DNA of 64,000 bases, from positions 310,001 to 374,000 of the forward strand of contig VXAZ01007626.1 in the NCBI GenBank assembly GCA_013399875.1. Reading direction: 5' to 3'. The position numbers and the translations under genes are program-made. Below, piece after piece: positions 1-12,934 of the stretch. This DNA is from Gymnorhina tibicen. Taxonomy: Eukaryota; Chordata; Aves; Passeriformes; Artamidae. A model generated the notes under the pieces. The model saw only the letters and a list, made by a program, of their open reading frames with translations, ran no database searches and was not told where the DNA came from. Position 1 is the first letter of the stretch. Every line of letters begins with the position of its first letter.

Positions 1-3000
1 TCCCTCCCCTCCCCTCTGACACCTTGCTGGGGATGGAGATTTGCTCTGTTTAGTTCGGTGAATAAATTGAAGAGGTGTGGGCTTCTTTGCTCCTTGGTTT
101 TTCTCATCTCCATGACTTCTGTTGTGGCAGCTGGTCTTCTGGAGCATGCACAATCTTTAAGTACAGCAGTTATCAAGTGTTCAGAGTGCAAGAAGGTCAG
201 CTCACTGCTGAAGAGCCGAACTGGTCTTTGGGTTTTCCTTAACTGGTGGAGCGCCAACCACTCCTTGGTAGCAGGGGTGGCTGCTTGCAGGAAAGAACTC
301 ATCAGTAACTTTTGAGAGCTTGCATCACTCTTTACCATGCAGCACCTCCTCTGGTTCTGTTATTTCTCCCAGGAACTAATAATTTCTTCTTTTCTGACCT
401 TTTGTGTCTCCCTTGTCCCAGCAGCCCCAAAAGAAGTTCAACACAATGTGCTGATACTCTGTGCTCGCCTTAAAATTCACAATGCTGAGTAGCCAAGCAG
501 CTGTACAAGGAGTGGAACACAGAGCCTCGGTCCAGCTCCTCGGTGCTGGGAAATACGGTCAAGGGATTTTTTTAGTTACAAACTCTTTCACTCCCAAGCT
601 GCCTTCGTGCTGCAGCTGTACAAGTGGTTACAAGCTCCACTGTATAAACACTCTTGGTTTTTCTAATTGGAAAGTATTGCGATGAAAAGCTCAGTGTTGC
701 AATGGCCTTTCACAGAAGCACAAATAACCTTTCAGAGAAAAAGTAGCACCTGACAGGATTTGCGAAGCTGATACGTTGTCCTTGTGCAGTCCCAGGTAAA
801 TGTAAGGGGTCCTTGCAAATGTGCCAGCCTTTCCACTTGAAAAAAAGGCTTGTCCTTTTCCTCCTTTCACTGAGCCAAACTGAAGCAAACCTCTGGTTTA
901 CCTTTCTACTGAAGCAGACCAGATTATCAGCTGCTCAAAGGCCATCTTCTTTTATTTATATGCATTTACTAACTCTAGAGCAAAGGTCGTCTCAAACTAT
1001 GTACAAAGAGACCTCTTCTGAAAGAAAGTTCACTCCTTTGAGCCCAGATTTGTGGTTTTGAAGGTTTTCTGTCTAAATACTGGAAATAAACCTCCCAGCA
1101 AGCTCCCAGACTCATGTAGTGATTTCTCTCAAAATAAGAATCCTTTATTAAAAAAATAAGGAAAGAAAAAAATATTTAAAAGCTCCAATCCTTAACAATA
1201 CAATATTTTTTTGAAGATTAAAAACTTGCTCATTAGAAATAGACAATCTAACAGGGCCACCTAGTGATATCCCCAGTGACAAGGCATAGCAAGGACCGTG
1301 GCAGATCCCAGCCTAATCCCCAATCTGCTGCCTGCAGGAGAGGAGGAACCAAGAAAGACAAGCTGGTGCCTGTGTTCCCAGGCACTCTGGGGTCCCCATC
1401 AGAATCTGGGCTCAGAGGTCTCTTTACAGCATCTTGGCTGAAATAAAGCACCTGGTCTGGATGGACTAATGTTGTTTCTAGGGAGAGGGAACCAATTATG
1501 GGTGTTGTAAGAGCCTGCACCAGAACCCACCTCCAAAATCTCAATACCTTCTCTGGAAAGGAAGGTTACCACATTGTTCCGAGGCAAAATTGTGACAAAA
1601 CCCAGGTGCTTTTATACTTTTTTTCCTTTTTTTTAAAAGGCTATCTGGCAAACCATATAACCACCTCATTGCTTTTTGCTGCCTGATTTCTCTGTGCCTA
1701 TAAGGGCAGTGTAGTTAGCATACTTCAGGCTGCAACTTTGCATGAAAATCTTGGCACTTAGCTATGCTTCAAGGAAGGCCCTTCATTTCTCCTATCAGTT
1801 CCCCAACAGCCAGATGCACCTCACCTCCTGACTCATAAAACTGTAAGTTTGATAGGGTTCATGCCCGAGGAAGCAAGGAAAAGCTTTGAGACAACAGACT
1901 TAAAACATCGAGCAGATTCACTGGTCTCTCGTGGAACTCCCACATGGGCTGTCTAGCCAGACACTGTGGTCACCTTTTGCAGGAAGACAGGTGGGTAAAA
2001 CCATCTTGGCTGCTCACCCTGTGAGCATCTGTGGCAGGGCAGTTATAAACCCATTCAATGACTTAGGTGGGGACAGGCCACGAGGTTTTCACCTTTGCAG
2101 AAGTTGGCAAATTGGCCTAAGAGATCTTCAACATGTATTTTCTGCTAGGAGAAAGCTGGGCCAGGTCAGCCGAGGCAATCTGTTTTGGCAGCCCACTGTT
2201 TCCTGGGACCGTGGGAATGTGTGCATGTTTTCCAAGGAGCAAATTTGGTTTCAGTGATCATCTGATGAAGCCCACGCTTCATGTGCAAGCTGCCTTCATC
2301 AAGCACGACCAAGGGCTGGCAGTGCCTACACCGAGACCTGGCAGGGGCTATGCCAGGGGTTTCTACTGCTCTGATGGTCCATGGGGGCTTTCTTGGGCAA
2401 CAGGAGGAAGCCCTGCTGACAGTTTATCACATCATTATCAAGGAGGTGGTTGAAAATGCATTCAACTGTCCTTGTGCTGGCTGTTACATGCCTTTCTTCT
2501 GTGACTCACAGCTCAAATAACAGCATAGGTCTCTGTGTGTCACATTTGCACTTATCTTGTACAGATTTGCAAGTGCAAAGATGTATGTGTCCTGGGCTTT
2601 ATTTGAACATGCTTTTAATTATGGGGAAATTGAAATTAAACAGTCTTCAGAGTCTCTTGCTCCACAAGAAGGCAGAATCTCAAAAAATGAGAAGTTTCAC
2701 TCCGTGCTCTCTTTGCCTCGTTACACTAATATTTGAAGAGGAATATTATGTTTGACCAGACATTTTTCATTACTTAGAATAAAATCTCCACTAGTAAATC
2801 TTTGAATAGAATTTTTTTTTTTTTTTAAATCTGAGCTTTGGTCCTAGAAAGACATGATAACATCCCTTCGGTTTCCCAATGCCATGGAAGATGCACAGTC
2901 ACCATCTGTTTTTTAGGACAGTGGAGCAGCAGAGATGGATGCTGACTGATTTGCCCAAGACTGGTTCAACAGCAGTGGCAGACAAATGACCAGGACCCTG

Positions 3001-3178
3001 ACTCTGTGGCCTGCTCTAGGAGCTGGAACAAGCTGGATTGTGAATTGTATGCATGAGTCCCACCAAGTCCTCTTAAATAACATTTTCCATGATTTCTGGA
3101 AAATTATTCATCTGGCCATCTGTTGTCCAGCATGTGCTGTATTAAGTATGACATCTCTTTTCTGTCTCCTGCCTGTAG
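1..3178. other. Unassigned non-coding stretch
   Basis: I recognise no gene or transposon here. The first 17 bases are a pyrimidine-rich tract. An A-rich low-complexity patch lies around 1141-1180, and a run of 15 T is at 2812-2826. Several open frames of 60-108 codons overlap one another on both strands. None has a recognisable domain, a plausible translation start or consistent splice signals, so I read them as chance. The stretch could be intergenic or intronic. Confidence 0.6.
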
Positions 3179-3352
3179 GAACTGCTGCATCTGGGCTCCG
3201 GGATGTCAGAGTTACCCGAGCATGTCCAGGGTGCGCTGCAGAGGAACCTTCAGACCTCAGATGCCACACAGCTAAAAACAAGCAGCAGTCACAACTTCTC
3301 CTATCAAGGGTTTTACTGGGGCACCCAATACCCAACATTCACAACATTCTAA
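3179..3352 (+). other. Candidate terminal coding exon (unproven)
   Basis: A well-formed 3' splice site, with a pyrimidine-rich tract followed by CCTGTAG, ends at 3178. From the next base one frame stays open for 57 codons to a TAA at 3350-3352. The peptide begins ELLHLGSGMSELPEHVQ and ends YPTFTTF. It shows no transmembrane segment and no motif I know, and I recognise no family. Other frames are also open here (2986-3372 on plus, 3108-3338 on minus), so an open run of this length is weak evidence. No partner exon with a matching donor could be fixed upstream. It may simply be chance sequence after a cryptic acceptor. Confidence 0.2.
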
Positions 3353-5544
3353 ATGCCAATGTAATAACCTAGATATGTGATCTCAGATCAGCCTCAAATA
3401 TTTTGTATCAGAACAACATAAGCTGATTACTTTTTTCCTCAATTAATTCAGCTTTACTTCTTCTAGGTAAGCAGAATTGCAAGAGCTGGATTTGATATTT
3501 AGCTGACTAAGTTCCGCATAGCCTGATGGGGCTGATGCAAGTGAGGTGCACAGATTGTAATCATCTCTGCAGAAAGAAAGATGGAAATGTGGCATGTCAC
3601 AACTATGAGAGGTAGGGAATCACCACATTGCTGGGGTCCTGTGCATCTCCCGGGTCCATACAGAGTTCAAGCAGTGGTTAAGACCTATAAACTCCAAAGC
3701 AGACAAGGCCTTTGTCTGTGTTACAAATTAGCCATGAAATTCTTCTCTTTCAGTGGTTTTATTCACAAACATCACTGCTGGTTTTTTCAGTGGTCATAGG
3801 AGATATAACTCCTGGACTGCTGATGTTTATGTGGCAAGACAAAACCAAACCGTTTGTGCTCAGGGATGTTCTGCAATGCTGCAGCTGCCACAGTCAAACT
3901 CTGGCTGCACCAGGAGAGATGGCACTGCATTGTGGGCTGGGGCAGAGGAGAGCGGAGCATGAATCCCTGTGACACATCTTGGCATTGTATCATACATGAG
4001 CTACTGGACTTGGGCTTGAACACTTGGGTTTAAATCTGTTCACTCGAACACACCACAGTCCTTTCCCTCAGAGCAGGCAGCTGCTCAGTGTCTGCCCCAG
4101 CAGCGCACCAGCCTTGCAGTGAGATGCCAGCCTTGCCGTGAGATGCCATGCTATGGATGGTGGTGGAAGGCCTGAGGGACATGTCCTGCTCTGCTGCACG
4201 TGTGCTTGATAACCCCAATAAAGGAGCAAGGTCAGTAGCCAGCAATGCCTGAAACCTGGACAGAGAGGCCCTTGGGCACCTGGCTGGGTGTGAGGGGAAG
4301 GCAAGGTGGGCAGGAATGGAGAACTGTGACTCCTCCTGGCTGAGGTGGAGTTTCCCCAAAGCTTCTGTCCGTTCATTCACCTTGTGTCTGTTCTTTCACC
4401 GGCAGCCAGGAAGGTCAAGCCTTGAATATGGATACACACAAAGGTTTTCCTGCAATTACACCTGTTGTCAGAGCAAAGGTTGGGGATTTTGCCTGCCACA
4501 GTCTGAAGCTATTTGAGAGACACAGATGCTATCAAAGCTCTCTTTGTTAATGAGGGTGGTTTGTACTTTTATATTGCCTTCTGAAAGAATCTTGATTTGA
4601 CACCCAAGTAGTTACAAGAGTGTCGTGCTGATGTCTTTCTGTTGCTGTGACTCCTTGAAAATAGACTAACAAAGTCACACTAATTCTGCTTCTTATAGTC
4701 AGATTGTCAGGCTTTCTTGTAAAGCTGTAGATGTCATTTAATAAAAATCTAACTTCATCAGGACAAGAGGTTTTTCTGTGGCAATGATGCCAGGGAAATT
4801 GCAGGTTCTCCTTTGCATTTATAGCACAACAGGGTTGTGATGTAGGAAAGGATGTGCTACAGGCTACCCAACACGGTCAGTGTCTCCAGGCAGGCCACGC
4901 CAGCAAAACCACTATCATTTTATTCACAGTCCATCTGACCTGCTGGCCTGGGTACAACATCAGCTGGCTTTGTCACCCGGCTATTGCAGAGCTGCATCTT
5001 CTGTTCCTGCATTTCCTGTGCCGCACCAGAGTTGTACTGCACAGGGGTCACTTGGGAGAGCAGCCCACGGGTGAGGAACACGGCAGAAGCAGGAGGCCAG
5101 CAGCACACTTACTGCTGCTAGGAGCTTCTGCCCCAGCCCTAGCTGAGTGATTAGTTTGCCCCAAGTAATGTTCATGACTTTTCACACGGCAATTTTAACC
5201 TGGAATACATGGCTGGGTTTGTAAGCAGACAGGTTCAAAGAAAATAAACCCTTTGAAGCAGCTTGTCCAACCCATTCTGAACGTGTGTGCGTATGTGAGG
5301 GTTGCTGGTTTTCCCTGAAGAGCCTCTTCTCTTCAGACTGGTGTATGTGAAAAAGGAAAAAAACCCTCCAACCCTAAACACAGTTAGCCTTAATATTCAA
5401 GAGCTAAAAATCTGCCCCCACTCAAACCTGTGAGATGTTTTCAGCTCACTGAGGCCTCCCTGGCCCAGTGTACCAGAGTGTAAAATGTGTGGTCAGTGAG
5501 AGTGCACAGCACAGATCAATGTTCCTGGTACTTCTCCCTGCTGC
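3353..5544. other. Unassigned non-coding stretch with a 19-bp tandem duplication
   Basis: No gene or transposon is recognised. A 19-bp unit is duplicated in tandem at 4110-4128 and 4129-4147 with one mismatch. An AATAAA occurs near 4216 and could serve as a poly(A) signal if the upstream candidate exon were real, but such hexamers are common in AT-rich DNA. GC content rises locally around 4040-4330 and 4980-5150, where short frames open on both strands. Confidence 0.55.
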
Positions 5545-6063
5545 TTGCAGGTGACCCTGTTGCCTCACATCATCACCCTTGTGTTTATGCAGATGTACCT
5601 GGCAGTGCTAATCAAACCTGGGATTTTCAAGCAGAATGTGAAACGGGGCAGAGCTGTTTTTCCAGAGGAAGGAAACAATGCTAAACGAGCAATAATTCAG
5701 TGGTTTGACCTTGCACTGACTGTGAGCGGCCCTGACTCCCAGTGTTCAGAAGTGAAAAATGAAAAACTTTTCTTTCACAGGCCACAGAGTAATTGCAAAG
5801 AAAAGAACTATCCTGCCAGCCTTAAGCAGGTGGGAAGGTGTTCGTGCCTTGGCTGCAATTCCCCTGCTATCACATCCAGCGGGCAGCCCCATCTGGAATC
5901 CAGTCAGAAAATGAAAGCATTGGGTGTGTTTGTCTGGCAAAGAGACCCAGCTCCAACAGTCATTGCAAGCGCCGTTCGCCTGCAGGAATCACACCCTTTT
6001 GCTTCCTCCTCTCACCACAAGGTCACGTCCAGGACATATCTCAACCAAAGTTATGATTTCTGA
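5545..6063 (+). other. Long open reading frame behind a splice-acceptor-like site
   Basis: This 172-codon frame is among the longest in the window. It has no ATG near its left end. The natural reading is from 5551, directly after a strong acceptor (pyrimidine tract plus TTGCAG). The first part (VTLLPHIITLVFMQMYLAV) is hydrophobic and could be a membrane segment of about 20 residues. It is followed by a basic stretch (FKQNVKRGRAV). The rest is polar, has a few scattered cysteines and ends at TGA 6061-6063. I recognise no family. A frame this long is uncommon but not impossible by chance in 64 kb. It may be an exon of a gene lying mostly outside the window, or nothing. Confidence 0.2.
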
Positions 6064-8617
6064 GGTAAAAATTAACAGGTTTTAATTTGTACTTTTACCC
6101 TTTCCCTTTTGGGCTTTACCTGAAATGCTTTCACATGCTGCTTTTACAATACAGATATACAAGAGATAAAACAGAAGATAGGTAGGAAAAAAATGTCAGG
6201 AATTTGGTCTGAAATCACCTTTGTGGAAGCAAAGAACTAGATCAACAGTATTGCCCACAGCAGTAAAAGATATTAGATGGTTGCATTTGATGGAAAAGTG
6301 TTTTCATTCAGCCATTCAACAGAGAGAGTCTAATGTCAATAAAAACAGTAATTCAGAAAATAATTTCCTTCACTGTGTTTGGAAGCTGCTGCACACACTC
6401 CTATAAATGTGTGTGTGTTGGCTCTGTGTATATGCCTCACACACCAGTACTTACTTTTCTTACTGCCTTTCAGCTGCATGTTAGTTCTTCGCTTCATTTT
6501 CTAATTAATCAGCATCTGTAAATGTCATGAGCACGTTAGTCATCTTTTCCAGTCGCTCATGCAGATGTTAAATGGGATCCATCGTGAAGAGGGTTCCTCC
6601 CTGGAAGCCTTTGCCATACCCCTGATGACCCACGGGCTTTACCAGGCTGACGGCCAAACCTTCCCTATGGCCATTACCTTTGTGGGTGAGAGATGACAAA
6701 CTAAATTTCCCTCTAAAAGCCTCCTGGGCCCTCTGAACCTTCCTGAGTCTGACAGAGCTTAGCTTAGAAACTTTCGAGGCAGCACTGATGCTTTACATCT
6801 CTCTGAAGACAGAGAGAGCTGCATTTCGGTGCTTTCCTGGGTGGGGGTGAGAAGTTTGCTGCAACTACTCATATAATTTGATTTCCTTAAAAATCTCTCG
6901 TTGTGTGCTGACAACTACCACTCCCAAGCAAGGCTGTTCTTTTATATGGTCAGCACTTAAAGCCACATGTAGTAGGTCCCGGAGTGGACCTATTTAGAAA
7001 GGTGGTTTAAATCGGCCCAGCTTCTTGTGGGACTCACACACATCCTGTGACACCTTCAAATTCTGCCTTAGCTATATTGCTCTAAAGAAAATAAACAGAA
7101 TTTGAAAGATTAGCTAGATACTAGCTCACTTGTCTGATGAGCTAGTTGAAAGCCTTTCCATCTTCTGTAACATTTTGTTTCCTTTTTGATTTTTTTGGGT
7201 TTTTTTGCCACTGACAGATTGTCCAGAGATTGTTACTAAATTCTTTATTAAAATACAGAGGTGTCTCTTCTGAATTGATGTACTCAATTCAGTACCTAGT
7301 ATAATTTGAGAACAGTTCAAATTGCATATTTTTAATTGATAACATTTTGTCTGGTTTTCCACCTTTCTTCGGTTTCCTCTGGAATGCTCCCAAAATAGCT
7401 CAGTGTCATCAGCAAATCTTGGAAGTAGAACTCCATTTCAAACAATGGAGAGCTGTTTATGGACCTTGCTGTGTTCCTGCCTGCTCTTATTTTAAGCACT
7501 CATGTAATGTTTAATTGAGACGAATAGAGCTTCATTCTTAAGCCAGTGTTTAGGTATTAATGACAAACTATGAAGGCCTCACACAGCTCTGTTATCTTCT
7601 GTATCCATGAACCCTGGTCCCACCCAAAAGACGCAAATATTTCTTGAGTGAACACCATCTCCTGTGCTGCTGAACAGGCTGCTGGCACTGCCTTGGTCCT
7701 GGAGCCTGGTCTTCCTGTTGCACAAAACACTTGCAGATTTCAAAACCAGTTTAAGAAACATTTCTGTTGTTTTTTTCTAATCCTTAAACCAGTGGCCTGG
7801 GACTTTGCCTAGATTGCAAATATCAGAGAGCTGATTGAAATGCTCTGGACTCTCCTGACCTCATAAGGAACATTCTGTAATCCTTTTGTTATGCAGGCAT
7901 TAGTTTCTCCTGAGCTATGATGACTTATAGATACGAGAAGGTAGTGTTTTCCCTGTGAACCAAAAGCTGTCCAGTTTCTTTCAGGAGGCAGAAGTTCCTT
8001 TGGGCCTTATCACATGGATGATGGCTGGGTTTGTCACTGGCAGCTTTACAACAGCGCTGCCCCTCGTGGGCTGCGAGGGGTCTCACTGCTGTACGTGCAG
8101 CCAGCCTCCCGCTGTGACTGCCAGGTTCGTGGCCGCCTCTTGACGGGGTTGGATTTCCCAGATATGCACGCACCAGGTGTGGGTGGTGCAGACAGATCAG
8201 ATGGTCATTAGGCACGGGTAAGTCCCTGTTTGTTCCCAACCAGGTGCAAGCCTGTATGAAGTAACAAGGGTGGCAGCCTCCTTTCACACTCCGTTTTCAG
8301 AAACAGGCTAGAGCACAGCTGCTTTTGCCACTTGTCCCCAAGCAGGTCCGGACTGTGGCAGGGAAAGGGCAAGTGTGTCCTCAGAAGAAGTGATGGCCAG
8401 GAAGGGCCAACATTTTCATTGCCCTGCAGTCCCCTTCCATAGGCATCATGTGTTGCATGTTGAGCACCCCTATCCTAAAGAAGAAATATCCCCCTATCAG
8501 CACATTGTGCTGATTGCAAATAAAAAAAAAAAAAAAACAAGGAAAAAAGCAGCTGAGTGAAAATGACGAGTAAATTAAGACCTCTAGTCACAAGCAAAGC
8601 AGTCTTGACTCAGGGAT
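6064..8617. other. Unassigned non-coding stretch
   Basis: I see no gene or transposon. A 16-base A run lies at 8522-8537. A moderately GC-rich patch lies around 8040-8200, where short frames open on both strands without any recognisable motif. Confidence 0.6.
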
Positions 8618-8657
8618 TTTAATTTAATTTAATTTAATTTAATTTAATTTAATTTAA
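8618..8657 (+). repeat. (TTTAA) microsatellite, 8 units
   Basis: Eight uninterrupted copies of the pentamer TTTAA are seen, followed by a partial unit to about 8659. The array is perfect, so it is probably young or still changing length. No retroelement body adjoins it on either side, so it does not look like the tail of a LINE or SINE. Confidence 0.95.
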
Positions 8658-8660
8658 TTA

Positions 8661-10199
8661 GATTCATTTCTGATCAATGGAAATTTTTAATAACTATTTT
8701 GGCTATTGAGGAGAAAAATAAGGGGCTGATGGATAAAACAAACCCTGAGGGAAATGTCTTTCTTCCCCTTTCCCCAAACTGGTCTTCAGTCCAACACTTC
8801 TCCTCCACTTTTCCTGGTCCCAACTTCCCTGCATGTTGCACTCAATCCCTGCCTGTCCCTTTGGGTGAGGTGACAGGTGACACATGGGGTTGGGCTGGTA
8901 CATAGCAGGTTTTTCACTGCTGATCCATGCCACCAACTGCTCCTCATCCTGTTATGGGTCCTTCATGGGCTGCAGCCCATGTCTCCAGCCCTGACCCCTG
9001 CTGCTTGCCTCCCCTGTGTGATTTCCCCAAATTTTGGAAGTCACAGCAGTGAAGTGTTGTTGTCCCTGTACTGTCCAAATTTATTCTCTTCCCTACACAT
9101 GAAGCCTTTTCTTCAAATAAGGTTCTCTTTTCCTTGAGCCACTGCAGGTTGTCCCCACTGGCTCGAGGGGTTTTTCTGCATTGCTGGTGGTCTTCAAATT
9201 TTTTAGTGTTTCTTTTTCAGGTGGAAGTGCTAAACTTGTAAGATCTAAGCTTTCACTTTGACAATTCCTGGCTGAATAGCTTGTATTTTGACACATATCA
9301 AAACCTCTCTTTTTCAAGTATTCAAGGCATATTTTAGGTGTGTGACTCTTAGATTCCCTCTCTCAGGTTTACATGAGGAATTTGTGGAGTGTGTGCTCAA
9401 CTGAAGGAGCACTTCTCTGGAGTTTACTGTTGAAATGAAAAGGTGTGGATGTTCTCTGGAAAATACAAACTGCTCAGCACGTAGAGCAGTACCCCTGAGT
9501 CACTGTGATGCAAAAATAGCTGCTATCTCTTTTCCTCTGTTCCTCTTAAGGGACTCAAGACGCAGCAGTTTGTTTATATTGATTAATTAGCAACTGTGCA
9601 GCTTACTACAGTTCTCAAACTGGGAACTAGCTATGAATGTTTAAACAAACATGACAAAGGATTGTAGCAGAGATATCTGCAAGATAGTCATGTAATACAA
9701 GGAATTATTTTTATGGTAATGAGTTCACTGACAGAACCATGCTTCCTATCTACATCTAGAAATGGATAAGGAGCAATTTTCTTGGCCATTTAGTAAAGTA
9801 GGGAAGATAATGGCAACATGTCTATCCATTCAAGTCAAAATTCCCGACTTTGTTGTTTGCGTTTGGATACAGGTACAAAAATGCTCCTCCTTGGTGGGCT
9901 GAGAAGTCTTTGCAGATGGAAAACACTCCAGTCTACGACCTCCACTCCACTGATCCAGAAAAATATTTTTGTCATTCTTCAGATATTGTGTCTTTGAGAA
10001 GAAACCTTTCAGCTTTATCCCCACGTTCCTAGATCCCTTTCAGTGCAGGTAGGTTGGTCCTGTACAAATTATTGTTAGAAAGCAGTTTGGTATAAAGCAA
10101 ATACCCTTCCTGACAGAAGCAAAATGCACGTACACGCTCAATGAATGCATGTTGTCCTGAACTAATGGCCATCCTCACGGTGGTTCTGCTGTGGCATGG
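8661..10199. other. Unassigned non-coding stretch
   Basis: No gene, RNA gene or transposon could be recognised. Short overlapping frames at 8699-9137 on both strands have no motif and no good start context. Confidence 0.6.
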
Positions 10200-10830
10200 A
10201 GGAGTGAGGAGGCTGACGCAGGCTGCCACTTTTACAGATGGGCTCTTCAGAGATTGCACCCACATGTTGGACAGCGCAGCAGGCAAGGTCATCTTTACTG
10301 CAGCATGGGTCTGAAATCCCTTTCCAAACACACATTGCTGCTCACAGTTGGCCTGGTGGAAATGATCTGTGTCCCCTTCTGATGCACTTAGCTATCCTCA
10401 GAGGGCTCAAAACAGGAAGAAAGCAGTGGGCAGTCTGTCTGTTCTATGCCTTGAGTGTGAAGTCCTGGGCACAGGGCACTTATACTGCAGATGCCCTGAA
10501 AACCCCCAACATTTGCCTTCTGCATGTTGCAGTTGCCCTGGGGTCGGGGGATCACTGCAAGCTGCCTCCTGCCAGAGGCGGGAGGCAGACGTTGCTCACC
10601 CCTCTGCAACACCATTATTCCACACAAAAAACACCCCTCTCTCCTTGGGCTGTTCAACAGGGTGCTCACGGGCAGCTCATCCACCAGATCCAGCTGCCTC
10701 CTCTGCTGGTTTCCATTACAGTGTGGCACAGCTGCACCATGGTTTCAGTGAGTGCTCAGCTCCTGACTCTCTGAGTGTTTCAAATTCAGCTGTTGAGAGC
10801 TGGGCATTTGCTTATCTAATCTGAGGCTTG
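10200..10830. other. GC-richer block with overlapping open frames on both strands
   Basis: Two plus-strand frames (10238-10774 and 10369-10824) and one minus-strand frame (10388-10729) are open over the same stretch. They cannot all be coding. The simplest reading is that locally higher GC content makes stop codons scarce. None of the three translations shows a domain I know, and the plus-strand ones have scattered cysteines and prolines without a pattern. I do not call a gene. Confidence 0.45.
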
Positions 10831-11166
10831 TTTTCTGAAACTTACCTCTGTTGAAACATGGCTTTTCTGTGAAGTCCTTTGATCTACATTGTGCTGCTTT
10901 GGGAAAGGCTGGGCCAGTCCTGTGTTGCTCTGTGTTACTTCAGTGCAGTGCTGGTTGCTGTACCCTAATTTTTCTGGATGGGCCAGGAAAAAGTGGTGGC
11001 AGGTCTTATAAAGTCTAAACATTAAATCATATTTGGCTGCCCCTCATGAGGATTAAATCACAGGGAAAATGTACAGTACTTGGAGCAGGAGCCCGATCAG
11101 TGCCATGTGTCTGCGAAGACACACTCACAAATCCTTTTTCAGCTGAATCCCAAGTATGAAATAAGT

Positions 11167-11250
11167 AAAAGGAAAAAAAACCACCAAACAACCAAAGAAA
11201 AAATCCCACCCCAACCAAAGCAGAAAACCAAACTCAGAAAAGGAAAATAA
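11167..11250 (+). repeat. A/C-rich low-complexity tract
   Basis: The plus strand is almost entirely A and C, with short runs such as CCACCAAACAACCAAAG and only scattered G and T. There is no fixed repeat unit. A similar tract occurs at 13955-14046, and a reverse-complement-like G/T-rich tract occurs near 58911-58988. Confidence 0.85.
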
Positions 11251-12289
11251 CCCACAGATTTCCTCAGCTGTATATTAATATCTGAGCTGTTTACTTACAC
11301 GTGTAATAGCTTGGGACCTGACTGTGCTGCAGTCATTGAACTTCATCTTAGAGATGGAATGAAAGTCGTTTTCATGAAAAATTTCTCTGACCCATCTACA
11401 GGCAAAGTCACTGCTGGCTTTTTTATCTTGTCTTCACATCCTGCTGAGATAGCAGTGCTGAAGCCAGAAGCTGCTGAAATGAAAGGCTTTGCTGTCTGTT
11501 TTGTCACAGTAAAGGGTTGTGGAAAGGAAACATTTGAGGATGGTGACTCCAAGAAGTCGTCCCAGCATTAGTTTCTGTCGCAGGAGTGCCAGACATCTCT
11601 TAAAATCAGCTCTCATAGCCCTTGGAGGTGACATTCACAGCAGACAGATCCAACTCCAACTTCTGTGTGCTTTACTAGCAGTAAAAAAGCTTATTTCCTG
11701 AAAACTTTTATTTAACTGTTTGCAATATGTTTGCAGGAGAAAACAACCAGCAAACTTTTAATATACAACAAATTGAGCTGGATGTAGCTATTTGCTGCTG
11801 GTTCTGTTCTTTCAACTGCACCAGCCTTGGGAATAAACCAAACCCGTTTCAAAGAGCAACACACTCCGAGCCCTTAGATGTAGAAAAGCTTTTTAAATTC
11901 AAAGTGTACCTTGAGAATTACTTGGAGACCTTGTAGCAAAAGTAGTGCAGACCTGTGCAAAACATCCCATTCCTTATACCTGAGGAAAGCAAGTGATGCA
12001 ACCTTACTTAGCATTACAATTGACTTAACACTGACAGCTGAAGCTAAAGTAAAATTATCACCTACCAGAGGAATATCTGAGATCTTTGAACATGATGAGT
12101 GTTGACTTCCTTGGAGTCACCTCTATCTGTTGAGCATTTTAAAGGATGGAGCTTCTTCATAAAGAAGTGGGAGGACATTTCTGTTCTTCCTCCCCAGCAG
12201 CTGTGTTGTGTCATCAATCACAAATGAGAGCCTAGTTTTGCAACTAGTGCAAATGATTATTATTAACTATATTGGTGAAAATAATAAGA
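11251..12289. other. Unassigned non-coding stretch
   Basis: Several frames of 60-86 codons open here on both strands (for example 11311-11571 plus and 11343-11552 minus). They overlap each other and show no motif, so I read them as chance. Confidence 0.55.
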
Positions 12290-12934
12290 TCATTCTGATT
12301 TATACCAGCAGGATTTTCTTTCATCCATTTCTGTCATGAGTCCATTCACAGATGTGTGTAGGGACCTTACTTTTAGGGATTTCCATGGCACAGGCATGGC
12401 AGTGAGCTGTACTCTCACGAGCGCCCCACCGCTGTATTCCAGCCCTTGCCACCCAAACTGCTTTGGGCCGTGGAAACACCACAGCAGAACCAGCAGGTTC
12501 TTGGCCCAGGCACCAGTGATTTCCCAGGTTATTATCCCATGCCAAGAACAGCAGCCAGCTGAAGTGCTCTCCGCTATGGGGGGAGACTGAGCCAAAACAG
12601 CTGCACAGTCAAGGATATGAAACTGGGGAGAAATTGGTACAGATTTGTCAAACTCTGCCCCCAAACCTGTCTCCACTGAGGATGAGAAAGGTGGATTTCC
12701 TAAAATATGAAAGGAATGACTCGTTCTGCCATCATTAGTGGCTGAAGGCAAACACTCATGTGATTGAATTAACGAAACTACTACCTTTCTAATGCCGTGG
12801 TTGAAGGCTGTCCAGGGAAGACACTGACTCACAGGACTCCTCTCACTCATCCTTTTCAGCCCGAGCAGAAGGACGCGTGCAGAGGTATGACACATTTGAA
12901 TCTCAAGCAAGTGGGGGAGGTACCCTTCTTTCAC
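12290..12934 (-). other. Longest open frame of the window (214 codons, minus strand), no recognised product
   Basis: The frame runs 214 codons from an ATG near 12934 to a stop at 12290. The translation has no signal peptide, repeat or catalytic motif that I know. It has short hydrophobic patches (LLVLLWCF, VVVSLIQ) and irregular cysteines. Smaller frames open within it on both strands, which points to stop-poor sequence rather than a gene. By a rough stop-codon estimate one such frame in 64 kb would not be surprising. I see no conserved promoter or splice context. I give it as a candidate only. Confidence 0.12.

Noticed and set aside
10238..10824. 178- and 151-codon plus frames and a 113-codon minus frame
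   Set aside because: They overlap in different frames on both strands, which fits stop-poor GC-richer DNA better than any one gene.
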